Shown here one piece after another: positions 4,943 through 5,238 of a stretch of 5,238 bases of DNA. Position numbers and translations under genes: made by a program. Below the pieces are notes generated by a model. That model did not search any database and was not told the origin of the DNA. It was given only the letters and a program-made list of their open reading frames with translations. The stretch comes from CAYLHS01 sp964594235 (GTDB lineage: Bacteria > Actinomycetota > Acidimicrobiia > Spongiisociales > UBA4744), in NCBI GenBank assembly GCA_964594235.1, contig CAZQMF010000081.1, positions 1-5,238 on the forward strand, written 5' to 3'. How positions within the stretch are numbered: position 1 is the first letter of the stretch; every line of letters starts with the position of its first letter.

Positions 4943-4948
4943 ATCATA
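4943..4948 (-). promoter_or_regulatory. Candidate -10 (TATGAT) for the small basic gene
   Basis: TATGAT on the minus strand differs by one base from TATAAT and would give a leader of about 57 bases to the GTG at 4879. The only TTG-type -35 candidate (TTGCCT, 4973-4978) is 24 bases away, too far, so activity would depend on the -10 alone or on a factor. Confidence 0.35.
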
Positions 4949-4978
4949 TCGCTGCGCGACCACACTGGATAGAGGCAA

Positions 4979-5238
4979 CTATGCGACCGGCTGGCGGATG
5001 ATCGTCTTCAGCTTCGCGGGATCGATTCTGCGCGGATCACCGAGATAGATCTCATGGTGGAGTCCCCGACAAGTCAGACTCTCGTCGGCGATGAACTCAT
5101 GCAACAGCCCGATGGTCGGCGCCTCCGCCGAGTAGGGCCCGACGTGCATCACCTGTGCCGACGCTCCCTCCTCCAACACCTCAAAACGCACTCGCTCACC
5201 CGCGACCAAGTCCTTCTTCTCGGTGGTCTCTGCGATCA
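4979..5238 (-). CDS. GyrI-like ligand-binding domain protein, 3' end only
   Basis: Eighty-five complete codons are visible, with the frame open at the window edge, so the true start lies beyond 5238. The TTG at 5209 has no Shine-Dalgarno and lies inside conserved sequence. The visible part has RFEVLEEGASAQVMHVGPYS, then a helix with PTIGLLHEF, then GLHHEIYLGDPRR and KLKTIIRQPV at the end. This is the C-terminal half of COG4832-type GyrI-like proteins, which share the small-molecule-binding fold of GyrI/SbmC and of the effector domains of AraC/BmrR regulators. Full-length relatives are about 200 residues, cytoplasmic, and mostly without a known ligand. The gene ends 99 bases before the small basic gene on the same strand. 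A separate candidate -10 in that gap suggests they need not be one operon. Confidence 0.8.
   Translation of the reverse strand, partial: IAETTEKKDLVAGERVRFEVLEEGASAQVMHVGPYSAEAPTIGLLHEFIADESLTCRGLHHEIYLGDPRRIDPAKLKTIIRQPVA

Overview
The window looks like chromosomal DNA of a high-GC actinobacterium (Actinomycetota). An Acidimicrobiia-type lineage is possible, but that rests only on base composition, codon choice and protein flavour. I see no phage, plasmid, insertion-sequence, CRISPR, rRNA or tRNA signal. Most of it is ordinary housekeeping and accessory metabolism. The noncoding stretches hold unusually many repeats and hairpins, and two genes are easy to miss.

Left part (1-2003). A family I inorganic pyrophosphatase gene (ppa) is read leftwards and is followed by a hairpin and imperfect heptamer repeats. 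It diverges from a two-gene operon read rightwards. That operon encodes a four-helix MauE/DoxX-type membrane protein with a DCGCFG loop and a membrane-anchored DsbA-like thiol oxidoreductase with a CPIC site. The two reading frames overlap by ATGA, which suggests an envelope disulfide-exchange pair. Between the divergent genes lies a perfect 23-bp inverted repeat with a 9-nt loop.

Middle (2004-3378). A noncoding stretch of about 310 bp is filled with inverted repeats and a second heptamer array. It separates the redox operon from a leftward acetoacetate-decarboxylase-like gene that keeps the probable Schiff-base lysine but has Glu after it. Upstream of that gene the DNA looks empty at first. 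It in fact holds the decayed 5' end of a nitroreductase-family gene, with its ribosome binding site and start intact, a one-base deletion, and the rest of the gene lost.

Right part (3379-5238), all read leftwards. There is a complete DEAD-box RNA helicase with an Arg-rich tail, a 23-residue Lys/Pro-rich protein with a GTG start and a good Shine-Dalgarno followed by a GAAA-loop hairpin, and the 3' end of a GyrI-like (COG4832-type) ligand-binding protein that runs off the window.

The best leads for something undescribed are the tiny basic protein, the palindrome between ppa and the redox operon, and the MauE/DsbA pairing. I do not see a convincing new multi-gene defence or mobile system.
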